Positions 42,530 to 51,992 of a DNA stretch of 64,000 bases are shown here, one piece after another; position 1 is the stretch's first letter, and each line of letters begins with the position of its first letter. This stretch comes from Bacteroidota bacterium. Its GTDB lineage: Bacteria > Bacteroidota > Bacteroidia > Cytophagales > Cyclobacteriaceae. The stretch spans positions 1-64,000 of the forward strand of contig JAFEAM010000017.1 in assembly GCA_018266395.1 (NCBI GenBank), read 5' to 3'. The notes beneath the pieces were generated by a model. That model searched no databases, had not been told where the DNA came from, and saw only the letters and a list, made by a program, of their open reading frames with translations. Both the position numbers and the translations under genes were made by a program.

Positions 42530-43217
42530 TCACACCAACGATCTCCTCAGCCACTTTCTTTCCCTTGTAGTAGATGAACAGTGTGCATCGGTGCCGTCCC
42601 TGGGCAGGGCGGATGTTATAGATTTGTTTATGATCCCTTACAACGTCGGCTTCATTGGAGCGAATATCGCATTGCCACCAGGGAACGGGTTCCGAATGTG
42701 ACAACAACTTCATGGAAATGAAATTGTCTTTGCCTGCCGTTAGCTCGGCCATGCCACCTCCATATTCTACAACCAGTAAAGAGTCTTCCAGCGTTGTTTT
42801 TCCGTTCGGTTGAAAGTTTCTTACCTGCGCAAGTCTTCCCCGCGGGTTGGGAAATGCGGCCTTGAACGCAGCGTCGTTTGAAGGAGGCTGAACACAAGTG
42901 CCGCGGAGTTTGCCCACGTAATGAAATACGGACGCTATTTCAGCATAGACGTCAATCGTAAATGAATTCTCTTTAGGCAGGATAAAGAATTTGCCCGACC
43001 TGTCGTAGTCAATCTGGGCCCCCGAAGCTTTGGCTTGCGGGAGAAACTTCCGCCCCTGCATGGAAAGATCCTGGATTTGAACGACGGCCGCATTTACGAT
43101 GCCGCAATAGAAAGTTGCAGACGCAGGCATCAGCCTGACCTGATATGCATCCTGTGCGGCAAGAGGTGCTGCATACAGAATGAAGATGCCAATGATTCTT
43201 GCGGCAACCATTCTCAT
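42525..43217 (-). CDS. Hypothetical secreted protein
   Basis: From the ATG at 43217 the 230-residue protein has a signal peptide (MRMVAARIIGIFILYAAPLAAQ). The mature part is beta-rich: ATFYCGIVNAAVVQIQDLSM, GKFFILPKENSFTIDVYAE, FPNPRGRLAQVRNFQ, YGGGMAELTAGKDNF. The NPRGRLAxVRNF..N segment and YGGGM are faintly like the C-terminal half of gliding protein GldM, but I would not name it. It starts seven bases after the stop of the upstream BNR exoprotein gene and is very likely co-transcribed with it. Confidence 0.65.
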   Translation of the reverse strand: MRMVAARIIGIFILYAAPLAAQDAYQVRLMPASATFYCGIVNAAVVQIQDLSMQGRKFLPQAKASGAQIDYDRSGKFFILPKENSFTIDVYAEIASVFHYVGKLRGTCVQPPSNDAAFKAAFPNPRGRLAQVRNFQPNGKTTLEDSLLVVEYGGGMAELTAGKDNFISMKLLSHSEPVPWWQCDIRSNEADVVRDHKQIYNIRPAQGRHRCTLFIYYKGKKVAEEIVGVR

Positions 43218-43224
43218 GACGATG

Positions 43225-46200
43225 CTACTTATCCGGTAACGGGTCTCCTTCCACCCAGGGGGCCCCGGCATCGATGAGTGCTTTCGACAAGCCGGTCATC
43301 TTATCCTTGATGGCATTGAGTTGGGTCTGTATATCTTTAACCTCACCATCAACAATGGCAAGCGCCCGCTTATTGGTCTCCGTAGGGCCATAGGTTGAGT
43401 GATAGATTCCGCGGCTTACGCCGAATAGCCTTGTTCCCATAACTGTCCGCGATCTTTCTCCGATCTGACTTTTGGCTGGATCACCGTTGAGTCTGGCATT
43501 CAACTCCATCAGTTCCATTCGCACTTTATAGATCTGCGCATCCAGATCTCCGGGATTGACTTTAGCCTGCGCAGCTGCCTTCTGCATGGCTGCGATGCGT
43601 TTGACGGTGTTGTCCATTTCCATCTGGAGCGCAGAAGCATTCCGCACCGAATGTTCGTACATGCGCCAGAATGCAGCTGCCTCTTGAGGTGTTGAACCTG
43701 GGAGTGAACCTTTACGCAAGGGTTCCACTACAAAACTGACCGGCTTCGACAATTCCGTGATCACGCCGTCAACCTGCTTCGACAAGGTGACGGTATAAGT
43801 TCCGGGTGCGGCCAGCATGCCCCCTCGCAATTGACCGAAACCATAGCCTGAATTTGACAATCCTATACTTTCGGGTGCCGGGTAACGCAAATCCCAGGTT
43901 ACCCGGTGAAAGCCTTTGTCCATCGGTCCTTCGATCCGCCTGACTACTGCGCCGCTGGCATCTTTTACTGTCAGCCATATCCTTGGTGCATCCTGCTGTG
44001 CTTCAGCTTTCAGCGCATCCCATCCTGGCCAGGGAATGTTTTGGTTCTTGGTACGCAAAGGTTGCTCGGCATCTTTACGCGCAGCTTCTTTGGTTTTCAA
44101 TGAAGTTTTCAGGTAATACGTGAAAGTGGCTCCAAATTTCGGATTAGGGGCCACATAATGATCGGCTCCCAGTCCGCCTTTCTCTTCATCGAAGCTTAGA
44201 TGTGAACGCTGGATGTACCACCATGCTTTACGGGCAGGGAACAGGGTCGCTTCCTGCTGCAATTGCTGATCGCTCACTTCACGCAGCACACTGTAATCAT
44301 CAAATACAAAGAATCCCCTTCCGAAGGAGGCGCCTACAAGATCGTTTTCCCGGCGCTGGATGGTCACATCCCTGAAAGAGATCGTGGGCATGTCACCTGT
44401 AAGTTTCATCCAGCGGGCACCACCGTTGAGGGTGAAGTAGATTCCAAACTCAGTGGCAGCAAAGATCAAATCCTTTTTCACGTGATCCTGAACTACGCGC
44501 CAGACCAGTGTCCGGTCTGGGAGGTTTCCCCGGATGGACTGCCACGTCTTGCCGCGATCTGTACTCTTGATCAGGTAGGGTGAGAAGTCGCCGGCCTTGT
44601 GGTTATCAAGTGCGGCATATACAATATTGGCGTCGAAGAGATCTGCCCTTACATCATTGACAAACGATGCGGCCGGTATCCCGGGTATTGAACCCAACTC
44701 AGTCTTTTTCCAATTGGCCCCGCCATTTTCAGTTACCTGAATGATTCCATCGTCGGTGCCGGCATAAATAAGCCCTTCCTGTTTTGGTGATTCTGAGAGC
44801 GAGGTGATGGTGTTGAAATTGGACATGGCCCCTACATCCCATGCCTCATCCCAACTTTGGTTCTTACCCATAATAGGCATTGTCATGCGGTCCTGGTTGC
44901 GTGTGAGATCAGGAGAGATGGCAGTCCACTTGTCGCCACGGTTGTCGGACCTCCACACGCGTTGTGATGCATGATAGATACGAGCCGGATTGTGAGGACT
45001 TACCAGAATGGGGGCATCCCAGTTGAAGCGTTCATAAGGTTCGTTGGGTTCGGACTGCGGCTGGATATCAACGACCTCACCTGTGGTCATGTCAATCCGT
45101 GACATGGTTCCTTCCTGGCGGTGTGCATAAACAATATTGGGATTCCCTGGCTCTGTAGCAGGCTGGTAACCATCCCAATCCAGCACGAGTCTCCAGTCTG
45201 AATTCTGAATGCCGTGTACATTATCGGTGCGCGACGGTCCGCCCTGTGTCCCGTTGTCCTGTGTGCCACCATAGATATTATAAAATGGTGTGGCATCATC
45301 CACCGCCACTTTGTAAAACTGTGTGACGGGCAGGTGTTCCATGAACCGCCAGGATTTGGCGTTGTCAAAGCTTTCGTACACGCCACCGTCATTTCCCACA
45401 ATGAGATAATTAGGATCACTTTTTTTGAAGGCAATGGTGTGATTGTCCACATGCCGGTGCTCTGTTTCCATATCCCTGAAAGTTTTTCCTCCATCATCGG
45501 AGACGAGGATGTTGAAGCTCATCAGGTAAATTCTGTCAAAATGATGGGGCGAAGCGTATAATTCCTGGTAGTAATGAGGACCGGTTGCAATGGAGACTGT
45601 ATTGGACTGTTTCTCCCATGACATGCCACGGTTGGTTGACTTGAACACGCCTCCCGACTTTCTGTCCAGCTCGATGGCCGCATAAACTACATCCGGTTGT
45701 TGAAGTGAAATGGCCAGGCCTATCTTGCCCATGTCACCACCGGGGAGACCGTTGGAAAGTTTGGTCCATGTTTCACCGCCGTCAGTGCTGCGATGCACTC
45801 CGCTTCCAGGACCACCGCCAATATAGTTAGCAATGGTCCGGTGGCGTTGCCAGGTTGCGGCATACAGCCAATCCGGATTTCTTGAATCAATCACCACATC
45901 GGTAGCGCCTACCCATTCAGTGTCTCCAAGTGTGCGCTTCCAGGTTTTGCCGCCGTCAGTTGTCTTGAATATTCCGCGTTCTCCACCTTTGGCCCACAAC
46001 GGCCCTTGAGCCGCTACCCATACAATATTCGAGTTGGAAGGATGGACAACGATTTTGGAAATGTGTTCGCTGTTTTTCAGTCCCGCGTTCTTCCATGTGC
46101 GGCCACCGTCGTCGCTGCGGTAAACGCCATCACCATAGCCCACATGACGTCCGCCAACATTTTCGCCTGTTCCCACCCATACTGTATTGGGATTGGAGGG

Positions 46201-46521
46201 ATCTATAGTCACACATCCGATGGAGTAGGAGCCCTGCTGGTCAAAGATGGGCACGAGGGTAACGCCTGCGTTTGTTGTTTTCCACACACCACCGGATGCT
46301 GTGGCGACATACCAGGTGTTTTCGTCACTTGGATGGATGGCGATATCGGCGATACGACCGGAGGTGAGGGCAGGTCCGATATTACGAAGTTTAAGTCCGG
46401 AGAAGGTGGTATCCGACATTTGCGGGGTGGTCGTGCCGGGTGCGGCCTGTTTTGTTGTGTTCTTCTGCGCCCACGTGAGCGTCGACACCAAAAGCAGGAG
46501 TATTGAGGTACGTAAAATCAT
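43225..46521 (-). CDS. BNR/sortilin-like beta-propeller exoprotein (glycosyl-hydrolase-type)
   Basis: The 1098-residue protein has a signal peptide (MILRTSILLLLVSTLTWAQ). At least seven Asp-box motifs (SDDGGRTW, TTDGGKTW, STDGGETW, SDDGGKTF, TENGGANW, STDRGKTW and a related STNRGMSW) fill the first 700 residues and predict two propellers of the VPS10/sialidase-related type. A C-terminal part (about 800-1098) resembles an Ig-like and helical region (APGTYTVTL, then long helices). Proteins of this kind are widely annotated as glycosyl hydrolases, but without visible catalytic residues. It is upstream in an operon with the 42525 gene. Confidence 0.85.
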   Translation of the reverse strand: MILRTSILLLLVSTLTWAQKNTTKQAAPGTTTPQMSDTTFSGLKLRNIGPALTSGRIADIAIHPSDENTWYVATASGGVWKTTNAGVTLVPIFDQQGSYSIGCVTIDPSNPNTVWVGTGENVGGRHVGYGDGVYRSDDGGRTWKNAGLKNSEHISKIVVHPSNSNIVWVAAQGPLWAKGGERGIFKTTDGGKTWKRTLGDTEWVGATDVVIDSRNPDWLYAATWQRHRTIANYIGGGPGSGVHRSTDGGETWTKLSNGLPGGDMGKIGLAISLQQPDVVYAAIELDRKSGGVFKSTNRGMSWEKQSNTVSIATGPHYYQELYASPHHFDRIYLMSFNILVSDDGGKTFRDMETEHRHVDNHTIAFKKSDPNYLIVGNDGGVYESFDNAKSWRFMEHLPVTQFYKVAVDDATPFYNIYGGTQDNGTQGGPSRTDNVHGIQNSDWRLVLDWDGYQPATEPGNPNIVYAHRQEGTMSRIDMTTGEVVDIQPQSEPNEPYERFNWDAPILVSPHNPARIYHASQRVWRSDNRGDKWTAISPDLTRNQDRMTMPIMGKNQSWDEAWDVGAMSNFNTITSLSESPKQEGLIYAGTDDGIIQVTENGGANWKKTELGSIPGIPAASFVNDVRADLFDANIVYAALDNHKAGDFSPYLIKSTDRGKTWQSIRGNLPDRTLVWRVVQDHVKKDLIFAATEFGIYFTLNGGARWMKLTGDMPTISFRDVTIQRRENDLVGASFGRGFFVFDDYSVLREVSDQQLQQEATLFPARKAWWYIQRSHLSFDEEKGGLGADHYVAPNPKFGATFTYYLKTSLKTKEAARKDAEQPLRTKNQNIPWPGWDALKAEAQQDAPRIWLTVKDASGAVVRRIEGPMDKGFHRVTWDLRYPAPESIGLSNSGYGFGQLRGGMLAAPGTYTVTLSKQVDGVITELSKPVSFVVEPLRKGSLPGSTPQEAAAFWRMYEHSVRNASALQMEMDNTVKRIAAMQKAAAQAKVNPGDLDAQIYKVRMELMELNARLNGDPAKSQIGERSRTVMGTRLFGVSRGIYHSTYGPTETNKRALAIVDGEVKDIQTQLNAIKDKMTGLSKALIDAGAPWVEGDPLPDK

Positions 46522-46785
46522 ATGAGGTTAGGTTTGTCTTCGTACTGGATATTGGACAAGATACTTTATGATCCGGAATTTGCACCGTTTAACCTTAGCA
46601 ATTCCTGGTTCCTCAATTCATGCGGCTTTATTTGGCCCCGAACGGCATAAAGACCGGCAAATTGCACGTGGCCGTCTGTTTCCATGTTGTCATTATCGGT
46701 GTTCGAGGCAGTCCGATAATCAACATTTATCCCAATCAACACTTTAATTAACTTGTATCAGCAGGCGATATAACCGGCCCCGACC

Positions 46786-49125
46786 ATGCGCATCCTTCTG
46801 ATCTTAGTGTTTGCCCCTTTGCTAAGCTTTTCCCAGCACCTCGTCACACCGTCTGCGCGCTGGACTTCCCAGCTCTGGGATGCGCGATGGATCACCGGCG
46901 ATGCCCGTACTGGAGTTTACCTGTTCAGGAAGACTTTTGATCTGCCGAGAAAACCGGCTGGCTTTATTATTCATGTCTCTGCTGATAACCGCTACCGGCT
47001 TATGGTCAACGGAAAGTACATCAACGATGGTCCGCAAATGAGTGATCTCCGCCATTGGAGATTTGAGTCGCTGGATATCGCCGACCTGCTTCACCAGGGA
47101 CATAACACGATTGCTATACAGGTGTGGAATCTGGGTGATGCAGCTCCTGTTTATGAAATGGGCAAACGGCTTGCCCTCATCGTGCAGGGTGAGGATGTAA
47201 CAGCAAAAGCTGTCAATACCGATAAGTCGTGGAAGATTGCCCGCAACCCCGCCGTCACCCCGATTCCGTTCGGGCCGGGTAACCCGGAACTCTTTAATCA
47301 GTACTATGCCGCTGGTCCGATGGATAGGATTGACGGATCTATGTGTCCATGGGGCTGGGAGCAGCCTGGGTTTGATGATACATCATGGACAAATCCGCAG
47401 GAGCTTGAAAAAGGAATTCCATTTCAGACTGCACCTTATGGCGACCCTCAATGGGAGCTACTTCCCAGAAGCCTTCCATTGATGGAAAGGACATGGCAGA
47501 ACTTTCACAGCATTCGCAGAACCGAGGGGATGAATAATCCAGGATTGAAGTTTCCTATTGCCGTACCGGCAAAGCAGAAAGTGAAGATACTCCTTGACCA
47601 GGGCAGCCTTACTACCGCCTTTCCTGAATGGGTATTCTCCGGCGGCAAGGGGCGTGAAATCAAGATCACCTACGCTGAAGGTCTGTTCAAGAAGCTGGGC
47701 ACGGGCAACCGGGACTCAGTTGACGGGAAGGTTATCAAGGGAGTGAGTGACCTTCTTGTTATGGATGGTGGCAAAAGCAGGATGTACACAACACTCAGTT
47801 ATCGTGCTTTTCGATACGTCGAGTTGGAACTCTCGAGCGGAGAAGAGCCGTTGACTATCGAGAAAATGGGAAGCTGGTTTACGGGTTATCCATTTCAAAA
47901 GTTGGCGGACTTCAAGTCTTCCGATCCTGCGCTCAGCAAAGTATTTGATATCGGATGGCATACTGCCCGACTATGTGCTTATGACACCTACATGGATTGT
48001 CCCTATTGGGAGCGATTGCAGTACATCGGCGACACCCGGATCCAGGCGCTTGTTTCCTACGCAGTTTCAGGAGATGACAGGCTTGCCCGGAATGCCATCG
48101 AACAGTTTTACTGGTCACTTCAGCACGATGGCCTCACATACAGCCGCTACCCTTCCGAGTTGCCGCAGTATATACCGAACTATTCACTGGTGTGGGTGCT
48201 GATGATCCATGACTTCATGATGTACAGGAACGATCCTGCTTTCGTAAAGCAATTTCTCCCGGGTGTGCGCCTGGTGATGGATCATTTCAAATCCTACATG
48301 ACTCCTGACGGGATGATGGGACTTCAGCCGTACTGGGATTTCCTGGATCATACCTATCGTACCAGGGAAGTATATGACAAGAGTTTGTACAAAAGACTGG
48401 CGACCAATTCACTCTTTTACGCCTACGCCCTCGGAAAGGCGGCAGACTTGTTTCTTGAATTCAAGGACGATGCCACCGCCAGAACCTGTATTCAACTGAG
48501 TCAGCAACTAAAGGAAAGTGTACAGCGGCAGTGCTGGGATGGCGCAAGCGGCCTGTATGCAGATACGCCAGATAAGAATACATTCAGCATGCATATCAAT
48601 ATTCTTGCCATTCTCTGCGGGATGATGACCAAAGACGAGCAGGAGGTTCTGCTTAAGAAGATAACCTCTGCAAAGAACATCACGCCCACCACACTCTATT
48701 TCGACTTCTACCTCGGTCGCGCGATGAATCAGGCGGGAACGGGTTCACTCTATGCGTCCCTTCTGTCAAAATGGAAGGATCTTCTTTCACTCGGGCTCAC
48801 CACTTTCCCGGAAGGTGTGACGCGCAGCGACTGTCACGCATGGAGTGCGAGCCCGGATTTTGAAATGTTATCCACGTTTGCCGGCATACGCCCGCAGGTA
48901 TTTGGATTCAGGAAAGTACTCATCCGGCCAGAGATGGATGTCCTGGAAAGTGTTGATGCTTCCATGGCTCACTGGGCTGGCAAGATCACCGTGCAGCTGG
49001 AGAAGAAAGGAAAAGGGGTGAAGGGAAAAATCGTCCTGCCGCCGGAGATAACTGGCAGGTTCGAGTGGGGGAATAGTGTGGTGGAGCTAAAATCGGGCGA
49101 GAATGAAGTGGCAGTTGGCTATTAG
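46786..49125 (+). CDS. Alpha-L-rhamnosidase (GH78-like), secreted
   Basis: The 779-residue enzyme starts with a signal peptide (MRILLILVFAPLLSFSQ). The N-terminal beta-sandwich contains WDARWITGD, LFRKTFDLP and RLMVNGKYINDGP, as in GH78 carbohydrate-binding domains. The catalytic (alpha/alpha)6 barrel begins near 385; D404-CPYWE409-R is the GH78-type DxxxxER segment, with later WSLQHDG and SDCHAWSASPDFE. It releases rhamnose from glycosides. It is monocistronic, followed by CTGGCTTCTGGC-type words; the next genes (oxidoreductase, MFS) run the other way but fit sugar use. Confidence 0.88.
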   Translation: MRILLILVFAPLLSFSQHLVTPSARWTSQLWDARWITGDARTGVYLFRKTFDLPRKPAGFIIHVSADNRYRLMVNGKYINDGPQMSDLRHWRFESLDIADLLHQGHNTIAIQVWNLGDAAPVYEMGKRLALIVQGEDVTAKAVNTDKSWKIARNPAVTPIPFGPGNPELFNQYYAAGPMDRIDGSMCPWGWEQPGFDDTSWTNPQELEKGIPFQTAPYGDPQWELLPRSLPLMERTWQNFHSIRRTEGMNNPGLKFPIAVPAKQKVKILLDQGSLTTAFPEWVFSGGKGREIKITYAEGLFKKLGTGNRDSVDGKVIKGVSDLLVMDGGKSRMYTTLSYRAFRYVELELSSGEEPLTIEKMGSWFTGYPFQKLADFKSSDPALSKVFDIGWHTARLCAYDTYMDCPYWERLQYIGDTRIQALVSYAVSGDDRLARNAIEQFYWSLQHDGLTYSRYPSELPQYIPNYSLVWVLMIHDFMMYRNDPAFVKQFLPGVRLVMDHFKSYMTPDGMMGLQPYWDFLDHTYRTREVYDKSLYKRLATNSLFYAYALGKAADLFLEFKDDATARTCIQLSQQLKESVQRQCWDGASGLYADTPDKNTFSMHINILAILCGMMTKDEQEVLLKKITSAKNITPTTLYFDFYLGRAMNQAGTGSLYASLLSKWKDLLSLGLTTFPEGVTRSDCHAWSASPDFEMLSTFAGIRPQVFGFRKVLIRPEMDVLESVDASMAHWAGKITVQLEKKGKGVKGKIVLPPEITGRFEWGNSVVELKSGENEVAVGY

Positions 49126-49165
49126 CTATTGGCTTCTGGCTCCTGGCCATTGGCTAGAGCTGCGA
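49107..49165. repeat. TTGGCTATTAGCTATTGGC/CTTCTGGC tract after the rhamnosidase
   Basis: Words GGCTATTAGCTATTGGC, CTTCTGGCTCCTGG and CATTGGCTAG follow each other, overlapping the 3' end of the gene. They belong to the same word family as 4309-4443 and 6240-6275, here without a clear opposite arm. Confidence 0.5.
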
Positions 49166-49227
49166 CCAATTCAATTATAATCAGATCAGTTCAGGATCTG
49201 AGTCCTCTAATGCACGGTCTTTCAGAG

Positions 49228-50340
49228 TTAGCGGCTCTGGGTAAAATCGGGTAGCCTGATAATCTCGCCGCCTTTCATGGCTGACTCGTGTGCAAGGATT
49301 CCGACGCAGGTGATGTTGGCAGACTGACGGGCGTTGGGATATGGCTCCCTTTTCTCTTGCAGCGCGGTGATGAAAGCGTGCGCCAGGTGAGGGTGGGATC
49401 CGCCGTGGCCGCTACCCTGGATAAAGGAGAGATGTTGTTTCTCATCTGCATCGTACACCCCTGCTTGTGTGAATGCCTGAATTTCCTTGGGAAGCAGATG
49501 GGCATAGTCCGGAACCTTTACGCGGGATGGGACTTCACCGGTGTGAATAACAGCATCCTCGTGTTCTACCTGTGGCCATTCGAAGGTCTTTTTGGAACCA
49601 TAAACATCAAAACTCTCGCGGTATTGACGTGCGGTGTTGAAGAGTGAGCGCGTAATCTCCGCCGAAAGATCTGAGTTCCTGAATTTGATGTGGCAGGTTT
49701 CGATAGCAAACGGTGAGTTGTATTTGGTGATGAGATTCTTGTCTATGGTGCCGGACCCAAAGCAGGAGACATATTCCGCTTCAGCATGAGTTAAGGCAAG
49801 GACCGGTCCCACACAATGGGTTGCATAATGCATAGGAGGCAAGCCTTCCCAGTAGCCAGGCCATCCCGCCATCTCTTGCTGATGGGATGCGCGGAGGAAC
49901 TGGATCTTGCCCAACTCACCTTTTTCATAGAGCTCTTTTACAAAGAGAAACTCCCGGCTGTACACGACGGTTTCCATCATCATGTAGGTCAGGCCGGTTT
50001 GTTTGACCAGTTCTACAATCTGACGGCATTCTTCCACTGTGGTGGCCATCGGTACAGTGCAGGCTACATGCTTGCCGGCTTTCAATGCGGCAATCGACTG
50101 TGAAGCATGACTTTGAATTGGTGTGTTGATGTGAACGGCATCCACATTGGGATCTTTCAGCAACTCCTCATAGCTCGTGTATCGTTTCTCTATGCCAAAA
50201 GCATCTCCTACCTGGCGCAGCTTGCTCTCTGTGCGCTGGCAGATGGCATTCATGTTTGCACCGGGATGGCGCTTATATATTGGAATGAATTCGGCTCCAA
50301 AGCCAAGACCGATAATGGCGATGTTTATTTTCTTGCTCAT
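49228..50340 (-). CDS. Gfo/Idh/MocA family oxidoreductase
   Basis: The 370-residue protein begins with a Rossmann strand and dinucleotide loop (INIAIIGLGFGAEFIPIY) and has ADGIHV-type strands (RQTESKLRQV..), EELLKDPNVDAVHINTP and GKHVACTVPMATTVEECRQ, which are the Gfo/Idh/MocA hallmarks. The usual catalytic EKP lysine motif is CTVPMA here, so the K of EKP is missing. There is no signal peptide. It follows the MFS gene after 25 bases and is probably co-transcribed. Substrate probably a sugar or inositol derivative; the missing lysine leaves activity open. Confidence 0.85.
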   Translation of the reverse strand: MSKKINIAIIGLGFGAEFIPIYKRHPGANMNAICQRTESKLRQVGDAFGIEKRYTSYEELLKDPNVDAVHINTPIQSHASQSIAALKAGKHVACTVPMATTVEECRQIVELVKQTGLTYMMMETVVYSREFLFVKELYEKGELGKIQFLRASHQQEMAGWPGYWEGLPPMHYATHCVGPVLALTHAEAEYVSCFGSGTIDKNLITKYNSPFAIETCHIKFRNSDLSAEITRSLFNTARQYRESFDVYGSKKTFEWPQVEHEDAVIHTGEVPSRVKVPDYAHLLPKEIQAFTQAGVYDADEKQHLSFIQGSGHGGSHPHLAHAFITALQEKREPYPNARQSANITCVGILAHESAMKGGEIIRLPDFTQSR

Positions 50341-50365
50341 GATATGTTATGCTCAACGCGCAAAT

Positions 50366-51889
50366 TCAGGTTTGATGGAGGATGTCAACTGCCTTGTACC
50401 CGCCTTTCGAGCGGAAGTACAGAATTAGAATGACATATGTCACCAACATGATGACCGGGAAGATGGCTACTGTTTTCAAAGCGCTCTTCTTTGCCGACTC
50501 CTGTATGCCCTGAACTGTGCTGCGTTCTTCTTCCGGAGCAGCGGAGAGTTTGGTGTAGTCAAGCCCCTGGTATTCTCCAAAAATACTATGGTGTGAAATG
50601 GTGGCATAGGAGGCATGTAGTGAAGTGGAATGCTCACGATCATATTGATCAAGCTTTGCATCAATTTCCTTATCCTGCACGAAGCCGAGGATGACGGCAC
50701 CTATTACTCCGGCTGCGATCATGCCCACCCCGCCTGTGATATTGATGGTCAATGCACCGCCTTTTGGAAACTGTTCAGAAACTACTCCAAGCATGGTTGG
50801 CCAGAAGAAAGTCTTGCCAAGCGCAAAGAGGGTTGCAGCTACGAGGACCATCATGCCCGCAGACGCCGACAACATCAGCAATCCTGCACATGCGATGGTT
50901 GATGATACGGCCAGTAATCCCAGTGGGGAAATCCTGTGGGTGATCTCACCGGCAAATAATCTGAGTACGGCCATGATGGCAGAAGTGTACACGAGAATCC
51001 AGCCTGCCTGGAGTCCGATGACTTTCATTTCAGGCGCCATGAGATCGGAGATCCAGCTGTCGGTGCCCAATTCTGTTGTTGCCAATGGGATCATCAATAG
51101 CAGGAGAAGAACAAAAATCGGTTGGCCAAAACTTCTCACATAAAATCCAAAGATGCCAAGCACGACGCCGGTAATCACAAGATTGATTGTGTTCGACCAG
51201 GCGAAGATGGAGCCGATCTGAAAAATCACCAGCGTGGCCACCACGGCCATACCGCCGATGCCAGCTTCTTTAAGCATATCGAGGTAGGATACACCGGCCT
51301 GGACGCGTTCATTGACAGGGAATTTTCTCGGAAACATCAGGATGCCATACGTCACAGTGGGAAGCAGGATGAGAACCATCTTCAGTTTCCAGGAAGTCTC
51401 GGGACCAAGAACAAGGGCAAGGATCCCTCCCAGTACAAGTCCAACGGGCCAGCCTGAGTGCAGGATGTTCAGCCATTTGGTCTTGTCCCTGGCAAAGGCG
51501 GTTGCCACCACCGGGTTGATGACTGCCTCGACTGTTCCATTGCCCAGGGCCACAATAAATGTTGCTATATATAAGGAGTAGTAGCCGGTGGCAAACAGGG
51601 TAAGAACGGCGGAAGTGGCATGGCAGAAGAAGGCAAACATCATCGCATTCTTATAGCCAACGCGATCAATAATGAGACTGAATAGCACGATGCTGATGGC
51701 AAAAGGCCACAATCCCACACCTGCGATCTCACCGATCTGTGTATTGGAAAGGTTGAATTCTCCGCCCCACTGGGGCAGGGTCAGTGCCCTTAGGATAAAG
51801 CCAAATGAGGTGGAGGTGAGAGCCACAACACAGGCAATGAACAGTTTCATGTCCGGTGCCTTGTCACTGGCGGAAGCTTCATTCGTCAT
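50366..51889 (-). CDS. MFS transporter
   Basis: The 507-residue protein has twelve hydrophobic segments in two halves with a charged loop, an MFS-type region SLIIDRVGYKNAMMFAFFCHA between helices 2 and 3, and a second half with GEITHRISPLGLLAVSSTIAC. An extra stretch (AKLDQYDREHSTSLHASYATISHHSIFGEYQGLDYTKL) lies before the last helix. Inner membrane. It is the first gene of a two-gene operon with the Gfo/Idh/MocA oxidoreductase, which suggests uptake of the sugar-like compound that the oxidoreductase handles. Confidence 0.85.
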   Translation of the reverse strand: MTNEASASDKAPDMKLFIACVVALTSTSFGFILRALTLPQWGGEFNLSNTQIGEIAGVGLWPFAISIVLFSLIIDRVGYKNAMMFAFFCHATSAVLTLFATGYYSLYIATFIVALGNGTVEAVINPVVATAFARDKTKWLNILHSGWPVGLVLGGILALVLGPETSWKLKMVLILLPTVTYGILMFPRKFPVNERVQAGVSYLDMLKEAGIGGMAVVATLVIFQIGSIFAWSNTINLVITGVVLGIFGFYVRSFGQPIFVLLLLLMIPLATTELGTDSWISDLMAPEMKVIGLQAGWILVYTSAIMAVLRLFAGEITHRISPLGLLAVSSTIACAGLLMLSASAGMMVLVAATLFALGKTFFWPTMLGVVSEQFPKGGALTINITGGVGMIAAGVIGAVILGFVQDKEIDAKLDQYDREHSTSLHASYATISHHSIFGEYQGLDYTKLSAAPEEERSTVQGIQESAKKSALKTVAIFPVIMLVTYVILILYFRSKGGYKAVDILHQT

Positions 51890-51992
51890 AGGTCTGGAGA
51901 GAACAGGTTTGGTCGGTTCGTCAGAAATGAGTTCATCAAAGTAGTCGAATTTATCTATATTTCATCACCACTCATAAATTTTGCCCAAACCC

